The position numbers were made by a program, and so were the translations under genes. A stretch of DNA of 39,713 nucleotides from Sinorhizobium americanum (GTDB taxonomy: Bacteria > Pseudomonadota > Alphaproteobacteria > Rhizobiales > Rhizobiaceae), in the NCBI RefSeq assembly GCF_001651855.1, contig NZ_LNQC01000072.1, forward strand, positions 19,246-58,958, given 5' to 3'. Shown here one piece after another: positions 16,173-23,167 of this stretch. Numbering within the stretch: the first letter of the stretch is position 1; each line of letters begins with the position of its first letter. The notes under the pieces are model-generated. The model worked only from the letters and a program-made list of their open reading frames with translations. It was not told the origin of the DNA and searched no databases.

Positions 16173-16573
16173 TCACACCCCGAAGGACGACAAAATTAGG
16201 CAAGGACCCGTCTTACTCTCTGCGCATTCGGATACCTTCGAAGAGCCTCGCGAGCACGATGAAGCTCTGCGATCCTCGCGTCCAGTTGCTCGAGCCTCTT
16301 CTTCGCCAGATCACGCGCGGCCGAGCGGTTCTCTCCGGCGTCCAGCGCCAGAAGCTGCCCGATTTCCTCGAGCGTAAAGCCGGCAGCCTGTGCCTGTTTG
16401 ATGAACCGCAGCCGGCGCACGTCATCCGGGCCATAGCGGCGCACGCCTTCCGACCGCTTCGGCGTCGAGAGCAGACCCCTGCGCTGGTAGAAGCGGATGG
16501 TCTCGACGCCCACGCCTCCGGCGGCGGCGAGTTTCCCGATCGTGAATTCCTGGGGGGCTTGACTCCGTACCAT
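16173..16573 (-). CDS. MerR-family metalloregulator with frameshifted C-terminal metal-binding tail
   Basis: Uninterrupted frame 16196-16573, 125 residues. The N-terminal winged helix-turn-helix is canonical (FTIGKLAAAGGVGVETIRFY, QRRGLL, GVRRYGPDDVRRLRFIKQA), then EIGQLLALDAGENRSAARDL and the long dimerisation helix. The frame as read contains no Cys and ends RRYPNAQRVRRVLA. After Arg113, however, the other frame reads VSECAESKTGPCLILSSFGV and stops at 16173. That is the Cys-x7-Cys tail (codons at 16224-16226 and 16200-16202) found in CueR/PbrR-type MerR proteins. Loss of one G in a G run near 16235 would explain it, so the copy is probably truncated, unless it is a sequencing error. The start codon lies inside the palindromic operator; the glutaredoxin-MauE gene is divergent. 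Confidence 0.8.
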
Positions 16574-16590
16574 GGTACGGAACTCATAGT
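16559..16590 (+). promoter_or_regulatory. mer-type MerR operator/promoter
   Basis: A ttgact -35 (16559-16564) is followed directly by the perfect 16-bp palindrome ccgtaccatggtacgg (16565-16580) and a -10-like catagt (16585-16590) at 20 bases, or tcatag at 19. The over-long spacer filled by a dyad is the hallmark of MerR-activated promoters. From memory, the mer operator of Tn501/Tn21 reads ttgactccgtac-atga-gtacgg, identical outside the four central bases. It drives the glutaredoxin-MauE gene and covers the regulator's own start codon. Confidence 0.75.
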
Positions 16591-16628
16591 CCTGCCGACG
16601 ATTTCACAAGAACGAGGAGACGTGAAAG

Positions 16629-17417
16629 ATGTTGGACAGGATAAATCCGCAGAATCCCGGCAAGAAGGCCGTCCTGTACCGGATGGTTATGCCAGGCCAC
16701 ACATGCCCCTACGGGTTGAAGTCGAAGGACCTGCTGCAGCGATCGGGCTACGAGGTGGATGATCATCACCTGACGACCCGCGAGGAAACGGACGCCTTCA
16801 AGGCGCAGCACGGCGTGCCGACGACGCCCCAGGTCTTCATCCACGGCAAACGGGTCGGCGGCTACGACGATCTGCGCCGTTTTCTCGGAAAGCCCGTCGC
16901 CGATCCCAAAGCAACGAGCTACCGTCCGGTCATCGTGCTGTTCACGCTGACCGCGCTCACGGCGATGGCGGCGAGCCATGCCGTCTTCGGAACTCCATTC
17001 ACCCTGCGCGCAGCCGAATGGTTCATCGCCTTTTCGATGGTGGTTCTGGCGATGATGAAACTCCAGAACGTCGAGAGCTTTGCGACGATGTTTCTGAACT
17101 ATGACCTCCTGGGAAGGCGCTGGGTGCCATACAGCTACATCTATCCCTATGCGGAGGGATTGGCTGGCGTTCTCATGGCGGCAGGCGTTCTGACATGGTT
17201 GTCGGTTCCGGTGGCGATGTTCATCGGTACGGTAGGGGCCGTGTCGGTCTTCAAGGCGGTCTACGTCGACAAGCGTGAGTTAAAGTGCGCCTGCGTTGGC
17301 GGATCGAGCAACGTCCCCCTTGGTTTCATCTCCCTGACCGAGAACCTGATGATGATCGCCATGGCAATCTGGATGGCCGCTGGAAGCATTGGCGTCACGG
17401 CGACCCACGCGATGTAG
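16629..17417 (+). CDS. Glutaredoxin-MauE/DoxX-like membrane fusion protein
   Basis: 262-residue fusion. Residues ~10-90 form a glutaredoxin fold with a monothiol-looking site CPYG (Cys26) and the family phrases GVPTTPQVFIHGKRVGGYDD. Residues ~98-255 carry about five membrane helices of the MauE/DoxX redox-associated type, with a Cys220-Ala-Cys222 pair in LKCACVGGSSNVPLGFISLT. The layout implies passing electrons or handling thiols or metals at the membrane; substrate unknown. A gaggag at 16614 precedes the ATG. It is controlled by the divergent MerR-family protein through a mer-type operator, so a role in response to a thiophilic metal or related stress is inferred. Confidence 0.8.
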   Translation: MLDRINPQNPGKKAVLYRMVMPGHTCPYGLKSKDLLQRSGYEVDDHHLTTREETDAFKAQHGVPTTPQVFIHGKRVGGYDDLRRFLGKPVADPKATSYRPVIVLFTLTALTAMAASHAVFGTPFTLRAAEWFIAFSMVVLAMMKLQNVESFATMFLNYDLLGRRWVPYSYIYPYAEGLAGVLMAAGVLTWLSVPVAMFIGTVGAVSVFKAVYVDKRELKCACVGGSSNVPLGFISLTENLMMIAMAIWMAAGSIGVTATHAM

Positions 17418-17422
17418 CTGAA

Positions 17423-17548
17423 GTGAACACGGTCCAAAACAGCGCCCGTCCGAATAAACGCAGGCCGCTGGAGATTGAATTGGCGAGGCTTCGTAGCCGT
17501 CCGATCGAATTTGCCCTGAAAGCGGCCAATCGCGCGTGTCGCTGTTGA
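17423..17548 (+). CDS. Possible tiny basic protein (41 aa)
   Basis: GTG 17423 lies 5 bases after the stop of the glutaredoxin-MauE gene. The frame gives NTVQNSARPNKRRPLEIELA followed by RLRSRPIEFALKAANRACRC, a basic, helix-prone sequence ending in Cys-Arg-Cys. There is no clear ribosome binding site and no family was recognised. It could be a coupled accessory peptide or a chance frame. Confidence 0.25.
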   Translation: MNTVQNSARPNKRRPLEIELARLRSRPIEFALKAANRACRC

Positions 17549-17688
17549 GACGTGCACCGTTTCGTGCGAAACGCCAAATTCTGCTGCAGCGGACGGCCGC
17601 GCGGGATAGGCCCGCAATAGGGAGCAGCAGCCGCCATCATATTTGCGAGATCGGTGGTTGCAGAAGATCAGCCGAATGGGCATCTAAA

Positions 17689-18033
17689 TCAGGACCGGAC
17701 CGCGTTCTCCAGGACTGCGAGCAAGCGGTGCTCCTCTGTCGGCTTGCCGACGCTGGGCGCTCCGGCCAGGACGTCGCCGCCGATAAGTTCCGGTCTGCTG
17801 TAGGCGCTTGCCACGACAAACGGTACCTGCCTCGCGCGCAGCGCCTCCGCCACCAGGGTCACCGAGCCATCTTTGAGGGTGACGTGAAGAATTGCGACGG
17901 CAGGCAATTCGTCGTCCAACAGTGCGAGCGCTTCCTTAACCGTCGTCGCGGGGCCGAGCACGCTCCAGCCGCGCCGTTGAAGCAGCAGCTTGAGATCGAT
18001 CGCGATCAGGAACTCGTCCTCCACGATAAGCAC
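17689..18033 (-). CDS. Receiver-domain protein with phospho-acceptor Asp replaced by His
   Basis: 114-residue stand-alone receiver of the type that accompanies HWE/HisKA2 kinases (MLIVEDEFLIAIDLKLLLQR, then GPATTVKEALALL, VTLKDGSV, VPFVVASAYS, GKPTEEHRLL). The acidic pocket (Glu5, Asp6) and Lys97 are kept. The residue that should be the phosphorylated Asp is His50 (AVAILHVTLKDG); the codon at 17884-17886 reads CAC where GAC is expected, one base different. The protein should therefore not be phosphorylated in the normal way. GTG 18031-18033 is the best available start; no ATG precedes it in frame after the kinase stop. It lies 28 bases after the kinase gene, so the two are co-transcribed. Confidence 0.8.
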   Translation of the reverse strand: MLIVEDEFLIAIDLKLLLQRRGWSVLGPATTVKEALALLDDELPAVAILHVTLKDGSVTLVAEALRARQVPFVVASAYSRPELIGGDVLAGAPSVGKPTEEHRLLAVLENAVRS

Positions 18034-18061
18034 GGTCTTGTGTATGAGACCAGTCTCGATG

Positions 18062-19060
18062 TCATGAGACCGATCCTAGCGGGGCGACGATCTCGACCAC
18101 CAAACCCGCTGGTGCATAGTTCAGTTCCACCCGTCCGCCCAACTCGCGGCTCACAGCGAACTCGATGAGCTGGGTGCCGAACCCGGAAGAGACCGGGGGC
18201 GCGACCGGGGGGCCGCCGCTCTCTTGCCAAACAAGTCGCAGACTTGGAGCGCTCGCCTCCTCCACCTCCCAGTGGACGCGAATTTGTCCGGTGGGTGTCG
18301 AAAGCGCGCCATATTTAATCCCATTGGTCGCCAGTTCGTGCAGGATCAGGCTCAGCGACATGATTTGCCCCGACGTGAGAGACACGGTCGGCCCCGATTC
18401 GACGAGAACCCCGGTCGGCGAATAGGGCTCAAGCGTTCGCTGAAGCACCTCCTGTAGGTCAGCCTCGCCCACTTGCGAGTAAGCCGCATCGTGGGCCTGC
18501 ACGAGCGCATTGAATCGGCCGAGGAAAGCGTCGCGGTATTCCTCGCCAGAATGACCCGCGGCCGTGGTCTGGCGCGCGATTGCCTGGACCAAGCCGAGCA
18601 GGTTCTTCATTCGATGCCGGAGTTCGCCTAGGAGCACATCCTTTTCGGCTTCATGCTGGCGTCTCTCCGTGGCGTCCACAATTGAGAGCAGCAAGGAGCG
18701 GCTGATGTTGTCGGGATGGAACAGCCGGTGCGCACTGACGAGCATCGTCCTCCGACCGATGCTCGGAAAGTCGTGCTCTACCTCATAGTCCACCACCGCC
18801 GTGCTCTTCGGAATCACCTCTTCGAGCAGGCGGCGCAGTTCAGGAATGTCCCATTGCTGATTGCCGAGCTCGTAAAGGTGCTGCCCGATTGTCTCGTCGC
18901 GGGTGACTTTGAAGGTCGTAAAGAAGGCCCGGCTGGCGGTCCGGACGTACAAGTTCTGGTCAAGCACAAGCAAGGGATCGGGGACTGTGTCGACTATGCC
19001 TTGCGCTTCGACATGACCGTTCCGCAACAGGCGGTAGAGATCTTCCAGATTCATTACCAT
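18062..19060 (-). CDS. HWE-family sensor histidine kinase with N-terminal PAS
   Basis: 332-residue soluble kinase. A PAS domain occupies residues ~18-130 (GIVDTVPDPLLVLDQNLYVR). The HWE dimerisation helix has the phospho-acceptor His149 in LLGELRHRMKNLLGLVQAI, and the ATPase shows Asn246 in LHELATNGIKYGALS, the Trp-x-Glu of VWQESGGPPV and a glycine-rich GFGTQLIEFAV. No membrane segment is seen. HWE kinases are typical of rhizobia and often feed the general stress or light response. The start is either of two ATGs (19058 or 19052) behind cggga. It is followed by the atypical receiver at 17689, and a decayed partial copy of this gene lies at 20239-20479. Confidence 0.9.
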   Translation of the reverse strand: MVMNLEDLYRLLRNGHVEAQGIVDTVPDPLLVLDQNLYVRTASRAFFTTFKVTRDETIGQHLYELGNQQWDIPELRRLLEEVIPKSTAVVDYEVEHDFPSIGRRTMLVSAHRLFHPDNISRSLLLSIVDATERRQHEAEKDVLLGELRHRMKNLLGLVQAIARQTTAAGHSGEEYRDAFLGRFNALVQAHDAAYSQVGEADLQEVLQRTLEPYSPTGVLVESGPTVSLTSGQIMSLSLILHELATNGIKYGALSTPTGQIRVHWEVEEASAPSLRLVWQESGGPPVAPPVSSGFGTQLIEFAVSRELGGRVELNYAPAGLVVEIVAPLGSVS

Positions 19061-19441
19061 TCCCGACGTTCAAGCTTCTCAGGATATTACTACATGCCGT
19101 AATGGACATGCAAAGGACCGTGTTGCTGATGCAAACGACAAGGTGACGTCACCTGACCGGCAAGGTTGGTTGTCTGGCTATGAAGACTTGCCAAATGACC
19201 ATACATCCTGCCGTTCAGGGCGTGTAAGGCAGCCCTCTTAGAGGGACCGCTTCCACCCACTGGGATCTAAACCGGCTAGATCAGCGATTCCAATCGTCGA
19301 TCAAACTTTTCATGCCGGGTCTACCCCTAAATGATGATTACCATTCCCCACGAACATCGCCCGTGTGGACCGTGAAACAAGCGTATAGTAAGAGCGCCAC
19401 GGCTCAGAAATGCTCCGACTCCTTGACGGAGGCATGGCATA
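19061..19441. other. Intergenic region with a 14-bp palindrome
   Basis: About 380 bases between the divergent HWE kinase and the small protein gene at 19442. It contains the perfect palindrome aggtgacgtcacct at 19141-19154, some 80 bases upstream of the kinase start, a plausible operator. No gene or EcfG-type motif was found. Confidence 0.4.
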
Positions 19442-19648
19442 ATGCTGTCACCTCCCGAATATATTCACGAGAAAGATGCAAGAAAGCTCGGGAGGATCTT
19501 TGAGCAGCTATTGGATGAATACCGAATTACCCGCGACAGCGATGAAGCAGACAGGTTTGCCGATCGATTGATCACCGTATATCTGTCGGGTGTGCGTGAG
19601 ACAAAACTTCTAAAAAAGCTCACCAATCCTGAAGGAAGACGGCCTTAG
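19442..19648 (+). CDS. Small helical protein (68 aa), related to the protein at 845
   Basis: 68 residues beginning MLSPPEYIHEKDARKLGRIF and continuing EQLLDEYRITRDSDEADRFA, then RLITVYLSGVRETKLLKKL. ggagg lies 9 bases before the ATG. The spacing of Phe, Leu, the Ser-x-Glu-Ala turn, Leu-Ile-x-x-Tyr and Gly-x-Arg matches the small protein at 845-1051, so they are probably paralogues of an undescribed rhizobial family. No enzymatic motif. It is surrounded by signalling and stress genes. Confidence 0.6.
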   Translation: MLSPPEYIHEKDARKLGRIFEQLLDEYRITRDSDEADRFADRLITVYLSGVRETKLLKKLTNPEGRRP

Positions 19649-19692
19649 CAGCCCGGACCAATCGCGCGTCTCATGCGGGGTTCTTCGCGTAA

Positions 19693-20061
19693 TCACACCC
19701 AGTAAGGTGCGATTCCATAGTAGTCGTAAACTCGACGGCCGCTCTCAGGGCCCCAGGCAAACTCCCGGTCTGCGGGATATCGCGGAGCTCCTTCAACCTG
19801 TTCTTTGGTGATGTTCACCTGGAAGCCGCCAAGATCGGTATTGTAGTTGAGCATCTCCCAAGGAAGCGGATAATGGTCGTGGCCAATTCCGAGAAAGCCG
19901 CCGAAGCTCAACACCGCATAGGCGACGCGGCCGCCGCGTTTTTCGAGAATGATTCTCTCGATTGATCCTATGTTATTGCCGTTCATGTCGTAGACACTAG
20001 TGCCGACCACCATGTCGCTCGCGATGAGATCATGCGATTGATGAAGATCTGCGTTGGCCAT
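19693..20061 (-). CDS. PRC-barrel domain protein, probable general-stress gene
   Basis: 122-residue protein with one PRC-barrel (residues ~12-85: HDLIASDMVVGTSVYDMNGN, IGSIERIILEKRGGRVAYAV, LSFGGFLGIGHDHYPLPWEM). It ends in an aromatic-rich tail, YYGIAPYWV. PRC-barrel proteins of this kind are common, abundant stress proteins in rhizobia; the precise role is unknown. The ATG at 20059-20061 follows aaggagga, and an exact EcfG-type promoter lies at 20086-20110, giving a short leader. I therefore infer membership in the general stress regulon. Confidence 0.85.
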   Translation of the reverse strand: MANADLHQSHDLIASDMVVGTSVYDMNGNNIGSIERIILEKRGGRVAYAVLSFGGFLGIGHDHYPLPWEMLNYNTDLGGFQVNITKEQVEGAPRYPADREFAWGPESGRRVYDYYGIAPYWV

Positions 20062-20085
20062 CGTCGTTCCTCCTTGTAGTGGCCC

Positions 20086-20110
20086 AACGCTCGTGGATGC
20101 CAGTTGTTCC
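20086..20110 (-). promoter_or_regulatory. EcfG (RpoE2)-type general stress promoter
   Basis: On the minus strand ggaac (complement of 20106-20110) and cgtt (complement of 20086-20089) are separated by exactly 16 bases, the EcfG consensus. The promoter sits 25 bases upstream of the PRC-barrel start codon. Confidence 0.7.
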
Positions 20111-20238
20111 TTGGGATCGCTTCGGCAGTGTTGAACGCTTCAACAACCAGGTCTGCAGTGGTTCCGAGCCCCAAAGCAGCAGATTCGTGTTATTCGTTCG
20201 CATGGACCAAATTCTCCTTAATCGAGAGCCGCTTACCG

Positions 20239-20479
20239 CTTCGGAATCACTTCTTCAAACAGGCGGCCCTACTCAGGGATGTCCGATTGGCGATTGCCGA
20301 GTTCGTTAGAGGTGCTGCCCGATCGTCTTGTCAGGGCCGAGGTGCAAAGAAGGCCCTGCTGGCGCTCTCAATGTGCAGGTTTTGGTCCAGGGCCAGCATC
20401 GGATCGGGAACGGTATCGACGATGCCTTGTGCTCGACGTGGCCATTTCGCAAGAAGCGGTAGAAGTCTTCCAAATTCAT
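20239..20479 (-). pseudogene. Decayed N-terminal copy of the HWE kinase
   Basis: From ATG 20477-20479 the minus strand reads MNLEDFYRFLRNGHVE, nearly identical to the HWE kinase start (MNLEDLYRLLRNGHVE). After frame changes it gives the equivalents of IVDTVPDPLLVLDQNL, SRAFF, IGQHLYELGNQQ and the DIPELRRLLEEVIPKS region. Similarity ends near 20239. Several indels break the frame, and no kinase core remains. The similarity also extends weakly upstream of the start (cgttcaa-cttc), so the duplication included part of the promoter region. Confidence 0.75.
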
Positions 20480-20804
20480 AAGCAAGTCCGCGCGTTCAAC
20501 TTCCCGAGATTGAAAATACACGCCTCCGTGTGATCGCAAAACATGCCAGGTTCCGCGTGTGAAGAGTGCCTTCGGACTCGCGCCGATCCCTCCCCCCGAC
20601 CCAACGTATCGATGCTCGACGAGCGAGCCGATCGTGAGGAAGCATTTTTGACGAGGCTCACCGTCGTAATGACGAAGGGCGGAATATACGCTGCGGCAGG
20701 CGTGTCAAACGTGCAGCGGAGTTTTGTGATAGGCCAACTTTCAGCACCCTTGCGCACGGCTCGCCGCGAAGCTCCACATAGCCGTGATTGAGGAGGAACG
20801 TGTC
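20480..20804. other. Intergenic region upstream of the cytochrome gene
   Basis: About 325 bases with no well-supported gene. A forward frame from ATG 20543 or 20611 to 20791 (MLDERADREEAFLTRLTVVM...) is open, but it has no ribosome binding site and no recognisable family. The cytochrome promoter should lie here. Confidence 0.3.
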
Positions 20805-22154
20805 ATGCAACCGCGTGGGCGGGTTTCTGCTTTAATGCTTTCACTTCTGCTATCGACAGCTCTCATTCCGGCCGCTGCTCAAATGAGCAAGGAGGCAACG
20901 AGTGGCAAGGAGTTTGACGCCACGGTCGCCGAGCAGGCCAAGCGGTATTTGGAAGAGGGTCGCGAGACGTTCCGCTTCGACACGTTCGGCAGCGAGGACT
21001 TCTGGGGCGGCAAGCTCAAGCTTCACGAGGCGATATCGGGCGAAAAGGCCGGCGGCGTCGGGCCGGGCCTCAGCCCCGAAAAGGCTCTCGAGCTTGGCTT
21101 GAAAGTCGATGTGAATGCGCTCCCCAAGGAGGTGGCCGAGGCGCTCAACAAGGGCGAGGTTGACCTTAAGGATCCGGCCAGCACGGTTGTGCTGCTGAAG
21201 TCCAACGCCGTGGTCGGCGTGACCGGCTTCTTTAGCGAGGATGGCAAGACCTTAAGGTCTGTGGGCATCCAGTGCTCACTCTGCCATTCGACAGTGGACG
21301 ATGCCTATGCGCCCGGCATTGGGCATCGGCTCGACGGGTGGCCCAACCGGGACCTCAACATTGGCGCGATCGTCGCCCTGGCGCCCGATCTGACCGCCTT
21401 CACCGACATGCTACAGATCAGCGAAGAAGAGGTGAAAAAGGCGCTAAGCGCCTGGGGTCCCGGCAAATTCGATGCCGAGCTCAATCTCGATGGCAAGGCA
21501 TTCCGGCCGGACGGCAAAACCGCCGCCACGCTCAATCCTCCGGCTTTCGGCCTGGCTGGCGTGAACAACCACACATGGACCGGGGCTTGGGGCACGGTAA
21601 GTTACTGGAATGCTTATGTCGGCAATTTAGAAATGCATGGAAAGGGCGTCTTCTTCGACCCGCGGCTGGACGACGCCAAAAAGTATCCGGTCGCCGCCAG
21701 GACGAAACAGGGCCACAAGCAGGACAAGGAAGACCGGATCACTGCCAAGCTGCCCGCCCTCCACTTCTACCAGCTTGCGCTGCCGACGCCGAAGCCACCG
21801 GAAGGCACCTTCGACACTGCCGCTGCGGAGAAAGGAAAGGCCCTCTTCAACGACAAGGCAAAATGCGCCACTTGTCACGTTCCGCCAATTTTCACCGAGC
21901 CGGGATGGAACTTGCATGAGGCAGACGAGATCGGCATCGATGATTTCCAGGCGATGCGCTCGCCGGACGAACGATACCGGACCGCGCCTCTGCGTGCCCT
22001 GTGGGACTTGGAGAAGATCCACAAGGGCGGGTTTTATCACGACGGCCGGTTCGCCACTCTCCGAGACATCGTGGACCATTACGACCGCCACCTCGACCTT
22101 AAGCTCACCGATCGGGAAAAGGGTGAGCTGATCGAATTTCTCAAGTCGATCTGA
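20805..22154 (+). CDS. Periplasmic two-haem cytochrome c
   Basis: 449-residue exported protein. A signal peptide (residues 1-26, MQPRGRVSALMLSLLLSTAL then IPAAAQ) leads to a domain with FRFDTFGSEDFWGG. The first haem-binding CSLCH is at residues 157-161 and the second, CATCH, at 354-358, followed by a C-terminal part (GFYHDGRFATLRDIVDHY) resembling the end of di-haem cytochrome c peroxidase/MauG-type proteins. The 197-residue gap between the haem motifs is compatible with two haem domains. The start at 20805 is preceded by gaggagg at 20790-20796; an upstream ATG at 20784 would spoil the signal peptide. Electron partner and substrate unknown. An NTF2-like gene follows after 28 bases. Confidence 0.85.
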   Translation: MQPRGRVSALMLSLLLSTALIPAAAQMSKEATSGKEFDATVAEQAKRYLEEGRETFRFDTFGSEDFWGGKLKLHEAISGEKAGGVGPGLSPEKALELGLKVDVNALPKEVAEALNKGEVDLKDPASTVVLLKSNAVVGVTGFFSEDGKTLRSVGIQCSLCHSTVDDAYAPGIGHRLDGWPNRDLNIGAIVALAPDLTAFTDMLQISEEEVKKALSAWGPGKFDAELNLDGKAFRPDGKTAATLNPPAFGLAGVNNHTWTGAWGTVSYWNAYVGNLEMHGKGVFFDPRLDDAKKYPVAARTKQGHKQDKEDRITAKLPALHFYQLALPTPKPPEGTFDTAAAEKGKALFNDKAKCATCHVPPIFTEPGWNLHEADEIGIDDFQAMRSPDERYRTAPLRALWDLEKIHKGGFYHDGRFATLRDIVDHYDRHLDLKLTDREKGELIEFLKSI

Positions 22155-22182
22155 CGCGGTTAAGCCATCCGAGGACACTCAG

Positions 22183-22623
22183 ATGTTAGAACCTGAGCTA
22201 GAGAAAATTATCGAGCAGGATCATCGGGCCTTGGATGCCTTTGTGAAGGGCGACCCTGAACCTTTGAAAGAGCTCTACTCGCGACGGGATGATGTCATAA
22301 TAGCCAATCCGTTCGGGCCGCCGGCCAAGGGGTGGGAACTGGCCGCCGCGGCCATGGAACGGGCTTCCACCAACTACCGGGACGGCGAGGTCACCGGCAT
22401 TGAGCGCATCTCCGAGTACGCGACCTCGGACTTGGGGTACATCATCGAGGTCGAGCGGTTCCGAGCCAAGATCGGTGGCGGCGACAAGCTGGTGCCGATT
22501 GCACTTCGAGTCACCACCATATTCCGGCGGGAGAAAGGCGCTTGGAAGATCGTCCTTCGTCATGCCGATCCAATAACCTCAGCCCGGCCTGCGACCTCCA
22601 TTGTCGGAGCGGAGCTGCCCTAG
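22183..22623 (+). CDS. NTF2-like / SnoaL-like (DUF4440-type) protein
   Basis: 146-residue cone-shaped-fold protein. The helical start (MLEPELEKIIEQDHRALDAF), VIIANPFGPPAKGWELAA, GIERISEYATSDLGYIIEVE and the closing strands LRVTTIFRREKGAWKIVLRH with ADP are typical of the NTF2/SnoaL-like superfamily. Such proteins bind small ligands or act as isomerases, and the family alone does not predict the role. It lies 28 bases downstream of the cytochrome c gene on the same strand and is probably co-transcribed. The ribosome binding site is weak (gagga, about 9 bases upstream). Confidence 0.75.
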   Translation: MLEPELEKIIEQDHRALDAFVKGDPEPLKELYSRRDDVIIANPFGPPAKGWELAAAAMERASTNYRDGEVTGIERISEYATSDLGYIIEVERFRAKIGGGDKLVPIALRVTTIFRREKGAWKIVLRHADPITSARPATSIVGAELP

Positions 22624-23167
22624 ACGCCGCTGAGTTATCGGCGCCGCTTTGCCTTCCTTTACAAAAAGCAACACGCGAAGTTGCGGCCAAAAGCAGGTGT
22701 CCCGCAGACTGCCGCGCAACTCCGCCACAGGCGATGACCTTTCATTTTCTTTGAGCCGCGCGAGCGGCTTAGTCCAACCACTCAACTGCGACAGATCCGA
22801 ACCGGAAATATCGACCCTGAGCAGGCATTCACCCTAGCGCCGCAATCTCCCGGTACTGGCCCTCAAAGCGGCCATTCATCAACGGAAGTGCAAAAACGGA
22901 ACCGGCCGTTACAACTCGGAAACTTCCCTGAGCTTCCCGAACCCGACCCCTGCTCCCTGGAATTGCCGCTAAAATCCCTCCCTTGAGGTTTGGTCGGTTC
23001 AGGCGGGTGCCCGGCGCACTTTCGTTCATCCAAAGGACGTCCACGGCGAGAACCGTTGCGTTATGACAAAGATCAAAGGCGCCGGTTCGCTTGGCTCACG
23101 GCTCGCGGTTTCCATCAACCAGTGCCTCACATTTACATGTCCGGCGGGAGATCGGGCGCCGTGCGGA
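22624..23167. other. Intergenic region without a recognised gene
   Basis: About 540 bases between converging operons. A weak 5-bp hairpin follows the NTF2-like gene (22627-22645). An imperfect FNR/FixK-like sequence (atgac-n4-atcaa, 23063-23076) occurs but faces no gene on the correct side. No RNA gene, transposase or coding frame could be supported. Confidence 0.35.

Noticed and set aside
23063..23076. FNR/FixK-like box atgac-n4-atcaa
   Set aside because: Imperfect left half and no gene downstream on the right side; likely chance.
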